A stretch of DNA of 13,326 bases, from positions 1-13,326 of the forward strand of contig DAJQ01000038.1 in assembly GCA_002496395.1 (NCBI GenBank), given 5' to 3'. Shown in pieces: positions 7,629 to 13,033 of the stretch. How positions within the stretch are numbered: position 1 is the first letter of the stretch; each line of letters begins with the position of its first letter. This stretch comes from Methanocorpusculaceae archaeon UBA456. GTDB lineage: Archaea; Halobacteriota; Methanomicrobia; Methanomicrobiales; Methanocorpusculaceae. A program made the position numbers and the translations under genes. The notes beneath the pieces are model-generated. The model ran no database searches. It was not told where the DNA came from and was given only the letters and a program-made list of their open reading frames with translations.

Positions 7629-8258
7629 TCAGAGAAGATGTATCTTCGGAAAGGGGGCATCGGCATACTGCGATTCGGCACGGGCACGGGCGGCATCTGC
7701 ACGGGCAATGGAAGCTCCTGCATCTGCTGAGAGCGAATTGGCACTTTCAAGGTACGAGTAGGCTTCTGCTGTATCTCCTCTTCCAGTGTCTGCAAGATCA
7801 AGATACTGACTCAATGCCGCAAGACGGCCTTTGAATGCGTTCTGTACATTCCACATCTCTTCATCATAGAGACGGAGATCCCAGGCAACCCCGACAGCCC
7901 ATTCACCACGATTCCCTTCAAGGGTCCCGGCATAGTCTGAGAAACGGCTGACTGCCCCGGTGAGTTCCCAGTGTTTCTCTGACAGGTCAGTAAGGAATGC
8001 CTCTTCACGTGCAATCTGTGTCCTGAGTGTCCGTGGATTCGGGGCATCACCGGCAAGCTCGATGTTCCAGAGATCGATGCCGATGGTATAGACGAGGAGG
8101 TAGTTGTCAAGGGATGCACGATGGGGGGAGATGGATTGCATGCAGTCATTCCAGAGGGAATCCAGATCATCATCGGAGAGGCAGCCTGCGGTACTGAGAG
8201 TGGCCAATAGCAGAATGATGATCCCGACTGTCACCCAGGCAGAAGAATGTACCCGCAT
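7629..8258 (-). CDS. Predicted lipoprotein of unknown function
   Basis: I do not recognise the family. The 209-residue protein begins with a short charged segment, a hydrophobic stretch (VTVGIIILLLATLSTA) and a lipobox-like LSTAGC with Cys26, so it is probably exported and lipid-anchored on the outside of the membrane. The mature part is acidic, rich in Leu, Ala and Asp, and looks mostly helical, with two Trp-containing segments (DLWNIEL, EEMWNVQ). The C-terminal stretch SIARADAARARAESQYADA could be a short coiled coil. It is first in a likely transcript with the two M24 peptidase genes, 17 nt upstream of the first; the functional link is unclear. The ATG at 8256-8258 sits about 31 nt below a TATA box. 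Confidence 0.8.
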   Translation of the reverse strand: MRVHSSAWVTVGIIILLLATLSTAGCLSDDDLDSLWNDCMQSISPHRASLDNYLLVYTIGIDLWNIELAGDAPNPRTLRTQIAREEAFLTDLSEKHWELTGAVSRFSDYAGTLEGNRGEWAVGVAWDLRLYDEEMWNVQNAFKGRLAALSQYLDLADTGRGDTAEAYSYLESANSLSADAGASIARADAARARAESQYADAPFPKIHLL

Positions 8259-8285
8259 ATCCTGACAGAAGAGTAGTAATTATCA

Positions 8286-8293
8286 CTATAAAT
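8286..8293 (-). promoter_or_regulatory. TATA box for the lipoprotein gene and downstream peptidase genes
   Basis: ATTTATAG on the minus strand is centred about 31 nt upstream of the lipoprotein ATG. It is a plausible promoter for the lipoprotein-M24-map transcript. The facing region (8300-8370) holds further T-rich elements that could serve rightward transcription. Confidence 0.45.
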
Positions 8294-8438
8294 CAATATC
8301 TCCTCAATTCAACGGTTTTATCGCCAGCACACCTCCTTAAGGGGTTTATCTTCACGGAGACACCGTTATTTGACAATGAGTGGGCAGGGAGCAGATGGAT
8401 GATTGCGGCCAGATGATGCATGCCAACGTGTGGCAGGG

Positions 8439-8446
8439 CATATATT
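8439..8446 (+). promoter_or_regulatory. TATA box for the small membrane protein gene
   Basis: CATATATT is centred about 27 nt upstream of the ATG at 8470, the spacing seen for other leaderless genes in this window. It lies inside the longer alternative frame, so it also helps choose the start. Confidence 0.4.
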
Positions 8447-8469
8447 CTGTGAAGACCATATACCTGCAT

Positions 8470-8739
8470 ATGGAAGAATCGGCAAAACAGGTCTTTAAGA
8501 TCAAATATATTACCGTCGTGATACTCCTCAATATCTTCCTCTTTGCCGCTGCGGCCGCAGTTGCAATCTTCTTCATTATTCCGGCGGATGCGGGCTTTAA
8601 GAACCCTGTGATAGCCATCCTGATCATCATTGCTGTCCTCTCGGGACTCGTGACACGGAAGCAGTATATCGGAACAAAAGAGTGGCTTGAGATCAATGCA
8701 AAGCCAGAGGAGCCATCTGATAAGGAAGGGAGCACCTAA
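8470..8739 (+). CDS. Small two-helix membrane protein, unknown function
   Basis: I do not recognise the family. From the ATG at 8470 the protein has 89 residues: a short basic N-terminus, a first membrane segment from about YITVVILLNIFLF through AAAAAVAIFFII, a short loop (PADAGFKN), a second membrane segment PVIAILIIIAVLSGLV, and a charged tail ending in KPEEPSDKEGST. The frame is open further upstream, with possible starts at GTG 8380 and ATG 8395. I prefer 8470 because CATATATT lies about 27 nt before it, giving a leaderless mRNA like its neighbours, and because the upstream extension looks non-conserved in composition. It is followed by a regulator gene in the same direction. Confidence 0.65.
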   Translation: MEESAKQVFKIKYITVVILLNIFLFAAAAAVAIFFIIPADAGFKNPVIAILIIIAVLSGLVTRKQYIGTKEWLEINAKPEEPSDKEGST

Positions 8740-8769
8740 TACGAAAGTGGAAAGATAGTGAGAAGAAAG

Positions 8770-8816
8770 AAACCCGGCTGATGCCAGAGGAGACTGGTGT
8801 CCGGAAGCCGGTTTTT
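8770..8816 (+). terminator. Possible hairpin plus T-run between membrane protein and regulator genes
   Basis: AAACCCGGCT (8770-8779) can pair with AGCCGGTTT (8806-8814), with one bulged C and a 26-nt loop, and a T5 run ends the element. It could terminate the upstream gene. The T-rich end (8811-8816) is also about 28 nt before the regulator ATG at 8842 and could be that gene's TATA element; the two roles are not exclusive. Confidence 0.3.
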
Positions 8817-8841
8817 CACAACAGGCAGGGGATGGGTAGGA

Positions 8842-9141
8842 ATGCTTGAAAAACTCCGCGACGAGATTGAACTGATCGAACGGCACCTATCAATAGCCCG
8901 TGCAGTTGTCGAGCATGAGCCGATCGGGATCATCAAGCTCGCAGAAGTGCTGAACCAGCCGCAGCACCGGGTGCGGTATTCCCTCCGCATCCTTGAGCAG
9001 ATGGGCTATATCCGCGCGTCTTCCACAGGTGCGTACGCGACACCGGAGATGCGGAGGATGCTGAAGGGGATCCCTGACGAGCTGGATGCATTCATCCGGG
9101 CTCTCGAGGAGATGAAGCGGGGATTGGTTAACAATCTTTAA
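8842..9141 (+). CDS. Winged-helix transcriptional regulator
   Basis: This 99-residue protein has an N-terminal helix (MLEKLRDEIELIERHLSIAR) and then a winged helix-turn-helix: a first helix GIIKLAEVL, a recognition helix in PQHRVRYSLRILEQMG, and a wing around YIRASSTGAYATPEM. The C-terminus (DELDAFIRALEEMKRG) is a helix that probably dimerises. Small one-domain regulators like this are common in methanogens and resemble the COG3432 type of predicted regulators, from memory. I chose the ATG at 8842, preceded by GTAGG; a GTG at 8797 would add 15 residues without family character. Its targets are unknown; the membrane protein gene just upstream and the tRNA just downstream are the only direct neighbours. 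Confidence 0.8.
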   Translation: MLEKLRDEIELIERHLSIARAVVEHEPIGIIKLAEVLNQPQHRVRYSLRILEQMGYIRASSTGAYATPEMRRMLKGIPDELDAFIRALEEMKRGLVNNL

Positions 9142-9142
9142 G
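9136..9142 (+). promoter_or_regulatory. Possible TATA box for tRNA-Asn
   Basis: CTTTAAG overlaps the end of the regulator gene and lies about 39 nt before the tRNA 5' end. A start 25-27 nt downstream would give a 5' leader of roughly 12-14 nt for removal by RNase P. It is weak, and read-through from the regulator gene is an alternative. Confidence 0.3.
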
Positions 9143-9177
9143 TTCTGGCACTGGCAATGTAATTAGGCAACTCGAGT

Positions 9178-9250
9178 GCCGCCATAACTCAGTTGGTAGA
9201 GTGGCTGGCTGTTAACCAGCATGTCACAGGTTCGAGTCCTGTTGGCGGCG
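9178..9250 (+). tRNA. tRNA-Asn (anticodon GUU)
   Basis: A complete cloverleaf can be drawn. The acceptor stem GCCGCCA pairs with TGGCGGC and the discriminator base is G. The anticodon stem GCTGG (9204-9208) pairs with CCAGC (9216-9220) around the loop CTGTTAA with anticodon GTT at 9211-9213. The T-arm is ACAGG-TTCGAGT-CCTGT. The 3' CCA is not encoded. There is no intron. It marks the boundary between the gene-dense core segment and the accessory region to its right. Confidence 0.96.
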
Positions 9251-9266
9251 TTGATTCATCTTGAGG

Positions 9267-9662
9267 ATGATCTATACTTCTTTTCAAAAAATTCATTATC
9301 CATCCGCTAATGAAATAGAGCAATCTCTCCTATCGTTGCAGGAGAACCTTGGATTTATCTTCCCAAACCCCGGAGAGGTAGCCCGCTATCTCCGTCAGAA
9401 TATCGGGCTTTATGATGTGGTGCTCTATGCATGCATGTTAACAGAAGAGACTTTTGGCAACACTGCCCAGATTACACTTGATATCTACTCTGATCCCGAA
9501 ATAGATGACGAATATTTGAGCATTTGTATTCGCCAATCCCGCTATGATGCCGACATAATGGAAAAAATCGACAGCATATGCAGCAGGTATGAAAAGGCCT
9601 TAATCGACCAGACGGGCTGGTTTATCGTCACAACAGATTTCCGACCTCCAACGGTGTATTGA
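9267..9662 (+). CDS. Hypothetical protein next to tRNA-Asn
   Basis: I do not recognise the family. The 131-residue protein has an N-terminal helical part (SANEIEQSLLSLQENLGF) and then PNPGEVARYLRQNIGLYDVVLYACMLTEETFG. Alternating strand-like segments follow (AQITLDIYSDPE, YLSICIRQ, GWFIVTTDFRPP). There is no signal peptide, membrane helix or cysteine motif, so it is probably cytoplasmic. The ATG at 9267 is only 16 nt after the tRNA; a TTG two codons earlier (9261) is less likely. There is no room for a promoter of its own with normal spacing, so it may be transcribed with the tRNA and released by 3' tRNA processing. Codon choice is plainer and more A+T-rich than in the core genes. Confidence 0.6.
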   Translation: MIYTSFQKIHYPSANEIEQSLLSLQENLGFIFPNPGEVARYLRQNIGLYDVVLYACMLTEETFGNTAQITLDIYSDPEIDDEYLSICIRQSRYDADIMEKIDSICSRYEKALIDQTGWFIVTTDFRPPTVY

Positions 9663-9712
9663 TGCTACATCAATGATCCCATTTCATCGATATAGCGAAT
9701 TTTTCTTTCTTA
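9658..9712 (+). terminator. Hairpin over the stop codon followed by a T-rich tract
   Basis: ATTGATG and CATCAAT (9658-9674) form a 7-bp stem with a CTA loop across the stop codon of the hypothetical gene. A T-rich stretch, AATTTTTCTTTCTT (9699-9712), follows about 25 nt later. The T-rich stretch is the likelier archaeal termination site; the hairpin may protect the 3' end. Confidence 0.4.
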
Positions 9713-9815
9713 GCGCAAACGACTTAAATGGCGTGGAGGGAGGGGGGAGGGGATCTGGCACCAGCTGATACTTCATCGTGGGAGCTTACCGATTATGTCG
9801 GTGTCCGAGCTTTCG

Positions 9816-9998
9816 TTACATCCCTTCAAAGATCTCTGGTTCAAGACCTTCCAGAGGATCTACCGTGATTTCGTAATCCTCAACGGACTTCGGAGTATCG
9901 GTCTTTGGTTGTACATGCAATGTCCGGTGAACCTTCGCTGAAGAATACTGTCCGCTCCTGGAATTATGTTTCCACCAGAACACTTTGCACACCTCCAT
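9816..9998 (-). CDS. Possible small protein of unknown function (60 aa)
   Basis: A 60-codon frame starts at ATG 9996-9998, preceded on the minus strand by GGAGG with a suitable 5-nt gap, and ends at TAA 9816-9818. The frame continues upstream to a GTG at 10070, but the SD favours the shorter form. The product begins MEVCKVFWWKHN, is basic in its first half (SRSGQYSSAKVHRTLHV) and acidic in its second (SVEDYEITVDPLEGLEPEIFEG). I recognise no domain. It runs opposite to the cas operon. It may be a real small gene or a remnant. Confidence 0.35.
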   Translation of the reverse strand: MEVCKVFWWKHNSRSGQYSSAKVHRTLHVQPKTDTPKSVEDYEITVDPLEGLEPEIFEGM

Positions 9999-10281
9999 AC
10001 TGCCCTCCGGACGGGCCGATGAAGAGAATTTTGGACGTAGGGCTGAAGATTCGGTCACGATAGCATGCACCCACTCCAGTTAGCTGAATTCATCCAGATG
10101 AGCACAGATAAGTAGTGTGTCAGTGGCAAAAGGTATTTGGCTATGGAGAAGGAATTATCAAATAAAGGGATAGGGTTCAGACAAATTACATAAAATAGAA
10201 GGATACCAATCATCCATTGAATGTTTTTGGTGATTAAAGGGTGCAGAAAGATGGGTATCAGAGATCCTTGATGTAGTAGTC

Positions 10282-10290
10282 ATAAATAAG
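10282..10290 (+). promoter_or_regulatory. Possible TATA box for the cas operon
   Basis: ATAAATAAG lies about 70 nt before the annotated cas5 start. A start site near 10311 would give a leader of about 45 nt. This is the best TATA-like element in the immediate upstream region, but others are possible in such A+T-rich DNA. Confidence 0.3.
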
Positions 10291-10336
10291 GAAGTAGGTA
10301 CTATTTCAGGAATGTTCGAAGATATCGGAAATCTAC

Positions 10337-10348
10337 CTGTTTAAACAG
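10337..10348 (+). repeat. 12-bp perfect palindrome upstream of cas5
   Basis: CTGTTTAAACAG is a perfect palindrome ending 7 nt before the GTG of cas5. It could be an operator for a dimeric regulator. It overlaps the stop codon (TAA 10342-10344) of the broken open frame upstream. Confidence 0.45.
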
Positions 10349-10355
10349 CTAAGAG

Positions 10356-11024
10356 GTGAAAACGATAACATATATCGTTCAGATGGAAATTGCAGGCGAC
10401 ACTGCTATGTGGACAAGACCGGATACGGGTGACAACCCCGTCAGCTATCCGGCACCTACATACTCGGCTGTTAAAGCTATTTTTGAGTCTGTGATGTGGG
10501 GACCTGCGATTGAAATTATTCCACTTAAGGTGGAAATATGTGCGCCGATACAGTTTCATAATTATTACACAAATTATGGCGGCCCGCTACGAAAAAATGA
10601 AAACATAAAAAAAGGTAACTGCTATCAGCTTTCCGCCACCGTCCTTATTGATGTCTGCTATCGCTTGTACGCCGAAGTTGTGCCGTATAAAATAAAAGAC
10701 AAGCTACCTCAAGCGGCAAAGAACTGGGATAAGGCGACCACTTCGCCGGGGCACGCATATCAGGAAATGTTCACCAGAAGGCTGAAACGTGGGCAGTGCT
10801 TCTCAGTACCATACTTAGGATGGCGAGAATTCACGCCATCCTATTTCGGCGAGTTTCGCGATGACACACAAATCATGTCTGATATGGAGAACGCAGTTAT
10901 TCCCTCCATGTTGCGGCAGGTATTTTCAGAGGGCTATCAATCCGAAGTTGCATATCTGTATGATACAGATGTCGAGATTACAGGTGGCGTGCTGACCTAC
11001 TGGAAAGGAGAAAGACCATGCTGA
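10356..11024 (+). CDS. cas5c: CRISPR-associated protein Cas5 (Cas5c/Cas5d-like), type I-C effector
   Basis: The 222-residue protein is a RAMP-fold Cas5 that caps the 5' handle of the crRNA in a type I Cascade; in subtype I-C it also usually cuts pre-crRNA. Family marks are the first strand TYIVQMEIAGDTAMWTRPD, the block SYPAPTYSAVKAIFESVMW (30-48), the strand VEICAPIQFHNYYTNYGGP, and the block EMFTRRLKRGQCFSVPYLGWREF (137-159), typical of Cas5c. By eye against B. halodurans Cas5d, the catalytic Tyr46, Lys116 and His117 correspond to Met47, His133 and Ala134, so nuclease activity is doubtful. The start is unclear: GTG 10356 is the first possible codon, but GAGGTGA (10353-10359) overlaps it and stands 5 nt before an ATA codon. 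The gene overlaps cas8c by 7 bp. Confidence 0.88.
   Translation: MKTITYIVQMEIAGDTAMWTRPDTGDNPVSYPAPTYSAVKAIFESVMWGPAIEIIPLKVEICAPIQFHNYYTNYGGPLRKNENIKKGNCYQLSATVLIDVCYRLYAEVVPYKIKDKLPQAAKNWDKATTSPGHAYQEMFTRRLKRGQCFSVPYLGWREFTPSYFGEFRDDTQIMSDMENAVIPSMLRQVFSEGYQSEVAYLYDTDVEITGGVLTYWKGERPC
11004..11010 (+). promoter_or_regulatory. Strong SD for cas8c
   Basis: AAAGGAG ends 7 nt before the ATG of cas8c, inside the end of cas5. Most core genes in this window lack such a site. Confidence 0.7.
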
Positions 11025-13033
11025 ACGAGCTCCATCAGCTGTCTGTAACTCTTGCAAGCAACAATATCAAGCCACAGGGGTGGCACCCTCAGTACAATCT
11101 ATTGCCGAACGGAGCCTGCTATCGCATATGGCTTAGCGATGATGGCCTTGTATCAGACGTTGAACTGATGAGTAAGGATCTGGTTAGGGTCTGCAGAAAA
11201 TTTGGCAATAATCAGGGGACATTTCCCGCTTTCAACATTGCACCATTGTATCGTGTTACCTCGAAAGAGGATAAAGACTATTACAAAGCGATTTATGAGG
11301 GTAAAATAGAGCTGGATGTAGGCTATTTGGAATCAATATGCACTGCCGATAATTGGGTTCCAAAATTTCGTAAAAAGATATTGCGCTGCCTGCGCACTCA
11401 AATACCGAATGCGCCTGAAAAGAGCGCAATCACCGCGCTAATGAAGATCACCGCATCGCTTGACATTGATACGCTGCGTAGCACCCTTGAGAAGCATGTT
11501 TGGAAGAAATTATCAAGCGATATTAAAGCATATCTGCCGCTGCTTATTTATAATGGAAATGAAAAGAAGCAGCCAGAAGACGATTTCGGGTCGATTTCAA
11601 TTATACTTGATTTGACAAATTGGGAGAGATTCGAATATCCAATAGCCAATGAGAACACCACTAAGCAAGTGAATGATTGGCTTTTTGCCAATGAAAGTGA
11701 TCTTCAGCCTGAAAGAAGCGATCAACTAGACGCTTTTGGAGCCCCATATGCAGATCTTGGCGAACCCATGCCATCTGTTCGACTCACACCGGGATTTGAG
11801 GTGGCGTTACGTTCCATGTTCCATGAACAAGTGTGCCAGTTTCGCTATGGGAAGGCTGATGACAAATCTTTTCCGATTAACAAGGCGAATCGTGACACCC
11901 TAAAAACCTCGCTAGAATGGATTGTGAAACCTGACAATGAAAATATCACATGGCGCAGAATTGACAAGGATGCAATGCTGTTTATCTATCCTAACAAGGT
12001 TCCAGAAGTCCTCCCAAAATTTGCGGCTCTTTTCGGCAATACAGAGAATAAGAGTGATATCACAACCAGATTTGAAAAGGTTGCAGAAGAGTTTAGTAAA
12101 ACACTCAAAGGGCTTGAAACAAAGCAGAAGCCGGAAAATATCCATGTGTTTGCATTACAGCAAATACCACCAGCCCTATCTAAACGAGCAAAGGTGATTT
12201 TTTCACGCAATCTGACCCCAGGCGGGCTGATAAACGCAGCTACCGAGTGGCAACAAGGGTGCCACAATCTTCCCCCTATTACAAAAATTGACCCCATAAC
12301 GCCTTTTCCTTTAAGTATCGCAAAAATCGCAAACAAAGTTTGGAAACAAAATGGCGAACGGGCAGACGGCAAGAGAGGTGTTATGTTAATGCGTTACTAT
12401 CAAGGCATGGAGCTACTCTTGGACAAATCAATGCCGTTGCAATTATTGCGCATCACTGGAGGCGTGACCTCGAATTCATTGGGTTTGATATTGTTTGTTG
12501 GCAATAACCTGCCAAGAGGAAAGAATCTCGTGAAAAAAGAACTTAAAGCGGAAATTGGCAATTTATTTCCCTTACTCGGACTGCTCCTTTACAAGAGCGG
12601 CATAAACAAGGAGGCTTACATGCAAGACACGGCATATTTAATCGGGCAGCTACTGAAAATATCCGACGAGCTGCACGCGCTGTATTGTGAGATCAAGCGC
12701 GAAGGCGAAGTGCCGCCGCAACTGGCAGGAAACTCTGTATTCATAACAGCGTCAGAAACACCGGCACAGGCCTTGGCTCTGCTGAGTACACGAATGAATC
12801 CGTACATAGCGTGGGCTGATCAGTACAGACGTCAGGGTAAGGATAAAAGCGGCTTGGCGGCGTGGTACAAGCGCCAGTATGGCTTACTCATGCCACAGCT
12901 GCACCAAAAAATGACAGAGGATATCCGTTTTGGGGACTTGGAAAAAGCTCAGTTGTTTATCGGCTACCTTGCGGATCTTCCCAAATTGACGAACAAACAA
13001 TCTACTGAGGAGGTATGCTCAGATGACAAATGA
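11018..13033 (+). CDS. cas8c: CRISPR-associated large subunit Cas8c (Csd1-like)
   Basis: This 671-residue protein sits between cas5 and cas7, where the type I-C large subunit lies. In Cascade it recognises the PAM and contacts the foot of the crRNA complex. Csd1-like features are the N-terminal region NGACYRIWLSDDGLVSDVEL (31-50), a central segment VFALQQIPPALSKRAKVIFS (377-396) followed by TPGGL, and a helical C-terminal part beginning AYLIGQLLKISDELHALY (539-556). That part has a pattern like the AY-LGRL and ASATP segments of Csd1 (here FITASETPAQALALLSTRM). It is divergent from the standard family, so the family call rests partly on gene order. It overlaps cas5 by 7 bp and cas7 by 11 bp, suggesting coupled translation. 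An internal start at codon 535 probably makes a separate small subunit. Confidence 0.82.
   Translation: MLNELHQLSVTLASNNIKPQGWHPQYNLLPNGACYRIWLSDDGLVSDVELMSKDLVRVCRKFGNNQGTFPAFNIAPLYRVTSKEDKDYYKAIYEGKIELDVGYLESICTADNWVPKFRKKILRCLRTQIPNAPEKSAITALMKITASLDIDTLRSTLEKHVWKKLSSDIKAYLPLLIYNGNEKKQPEDDFGSISIILDLTNWERFEYPIANENTTKQVNDWLFANESDLQPERSDQLDAFGAPYADLGEPMPSVRLTPGFEVALRSMFHEQVCQFRYGKADDKSFPINKANRDTLKTSLEWIVKPDNENITWRRIDKDAMLFIYPNKVPEVLPKFAALFGNTENKSDITTRFEKVAEEFSKTLKGLETKQKPENIHVFALQQIPPALSKRAKVIFSRNLTPGGLINAATEWQQGCHNLPPITKIDPITPFPLSIAKIANKVWKQNGERADGKRGVMLMRYYQGMELLLDKSMPLQLLRITGGVTSNSLGLILFVGNNLPRGKNLVKKELKAEIGNLFPLLGLLLYKSGINKEAYMQDTAYLIGQLLKISDELHALYCEIKREGEVPPQLAGNSVFITASETPAQALALLSTRMNPYIAWADQYRRQGKDKSGLAAWYKRQYGLLMPQLHQKMTEDIRFGDLEKAQLFIGYLADLPKLTNKQSTEEVCSDDK
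12608..12614 (+). promoter_or_regulatory. Internal SD within cas8c
   Basis: AAGGAGG, an almost complete match to the 16S rRNA anti-SD, stands 5 nt before an in-frame ATG (12620-12622) inside cas8c. It is at least as strong as the SD in front of cas8c itself. It is not needed to encode Lys-Glu, since synonymous codons would remove it. Confidence 0.7.
12620..13033 (+). CDS. Predicted internally translated small subunit Cas11c
   Basis: Starting at Met535 of cas8c and ending at the same stop, this frame would give a 137-residue, mainly helical protein (MQDTAYLIGQLLKISDELHA to the end). It is established for type I-C, I-B and I-D systems that the small subunit Cas11 is made from an internal start within the large-subunit gene and that several copies line the Cascade belly. 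Here the SD (AAGGAGG, 5-nt gap), the position near the 3' end and the length all fit that model. The coding sequence is seen; its independent translation is inferred. Confidence 0.6.
   Translation: MQDTAYLIGQLLKISDELHALYCEIKREGEVPPQLAGNSVFITASETPAQALALLSTRMNPYIAWADQYRRQGKDKSGLAAWYKRQYGLLMPQLHQKMTEDIRFGDLEKAQLFIGYLADLPKLTNKQSTEEVCSDDK
13007..13014 (+). promoter_or_regulatory. Strong SD for cas7
   Basis: GAGGAGGT lies 8 nt before the cas7 ATG at 13023, inside the end of cas8c. An ATG at 13015 directly follows it but is too close to be used. Confidence 0.7.

Larger units (their letters stand above)
9663..10355. other. Accessory intergenic region between tRNA-linked gene and cas operon
   Basis: About 690 bp hold no gene I can name. 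From left to right: a T-rich stretch; a purine tract GGAGGGAGGGGGGAGGGG at 9735-9752; a small inverted repeat ACCGA-5 nt-TCGGT at 9788-9802; a possible 60-codon minus-strand gene (9816-9998); and A+T-rich DNA (10080-10355). In the last part short open frames are broken by several stops in all three plus-strand frames. The last open stretch, 10234-10344, encodes KGAERWVSEILDVVVINKE and further residues without an upstream start, and looks like the tail of a broken gene. No cas3 is recognisable here, although that gene usually sits at this place in subtype I-C operons. No tRNA-end duplication is seen. Confidence 0.6.

Noticed and set aside
8293..8886. A 197-codon minus-strand open frame opposite the membrane protein and regulator genes
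   Set aside because: Its composition is not protein-like (runs of Cys, His and mixed charges), it covers two better-supported plus-strand genes and their promoters, and it matches no family I know.
9663..10355. CRISPR array or leader upstream of cas5
   Set aside because: No repeated 25-40 bp units with regular spacers occur here or anywhere else in the window.
9220..10355. Attachment-site duplication of the tRNA-Asn 3' end
   Set aside because: No second copy of the T-arm and acceptor sequence was seen downstream within the window; it could lie beyond the right edge.
11912..12372. Minus-strand frames inside cas8c
   Set aside because: They are antisense to the continuous cas8c frame and lack SDs or recognisable domains.
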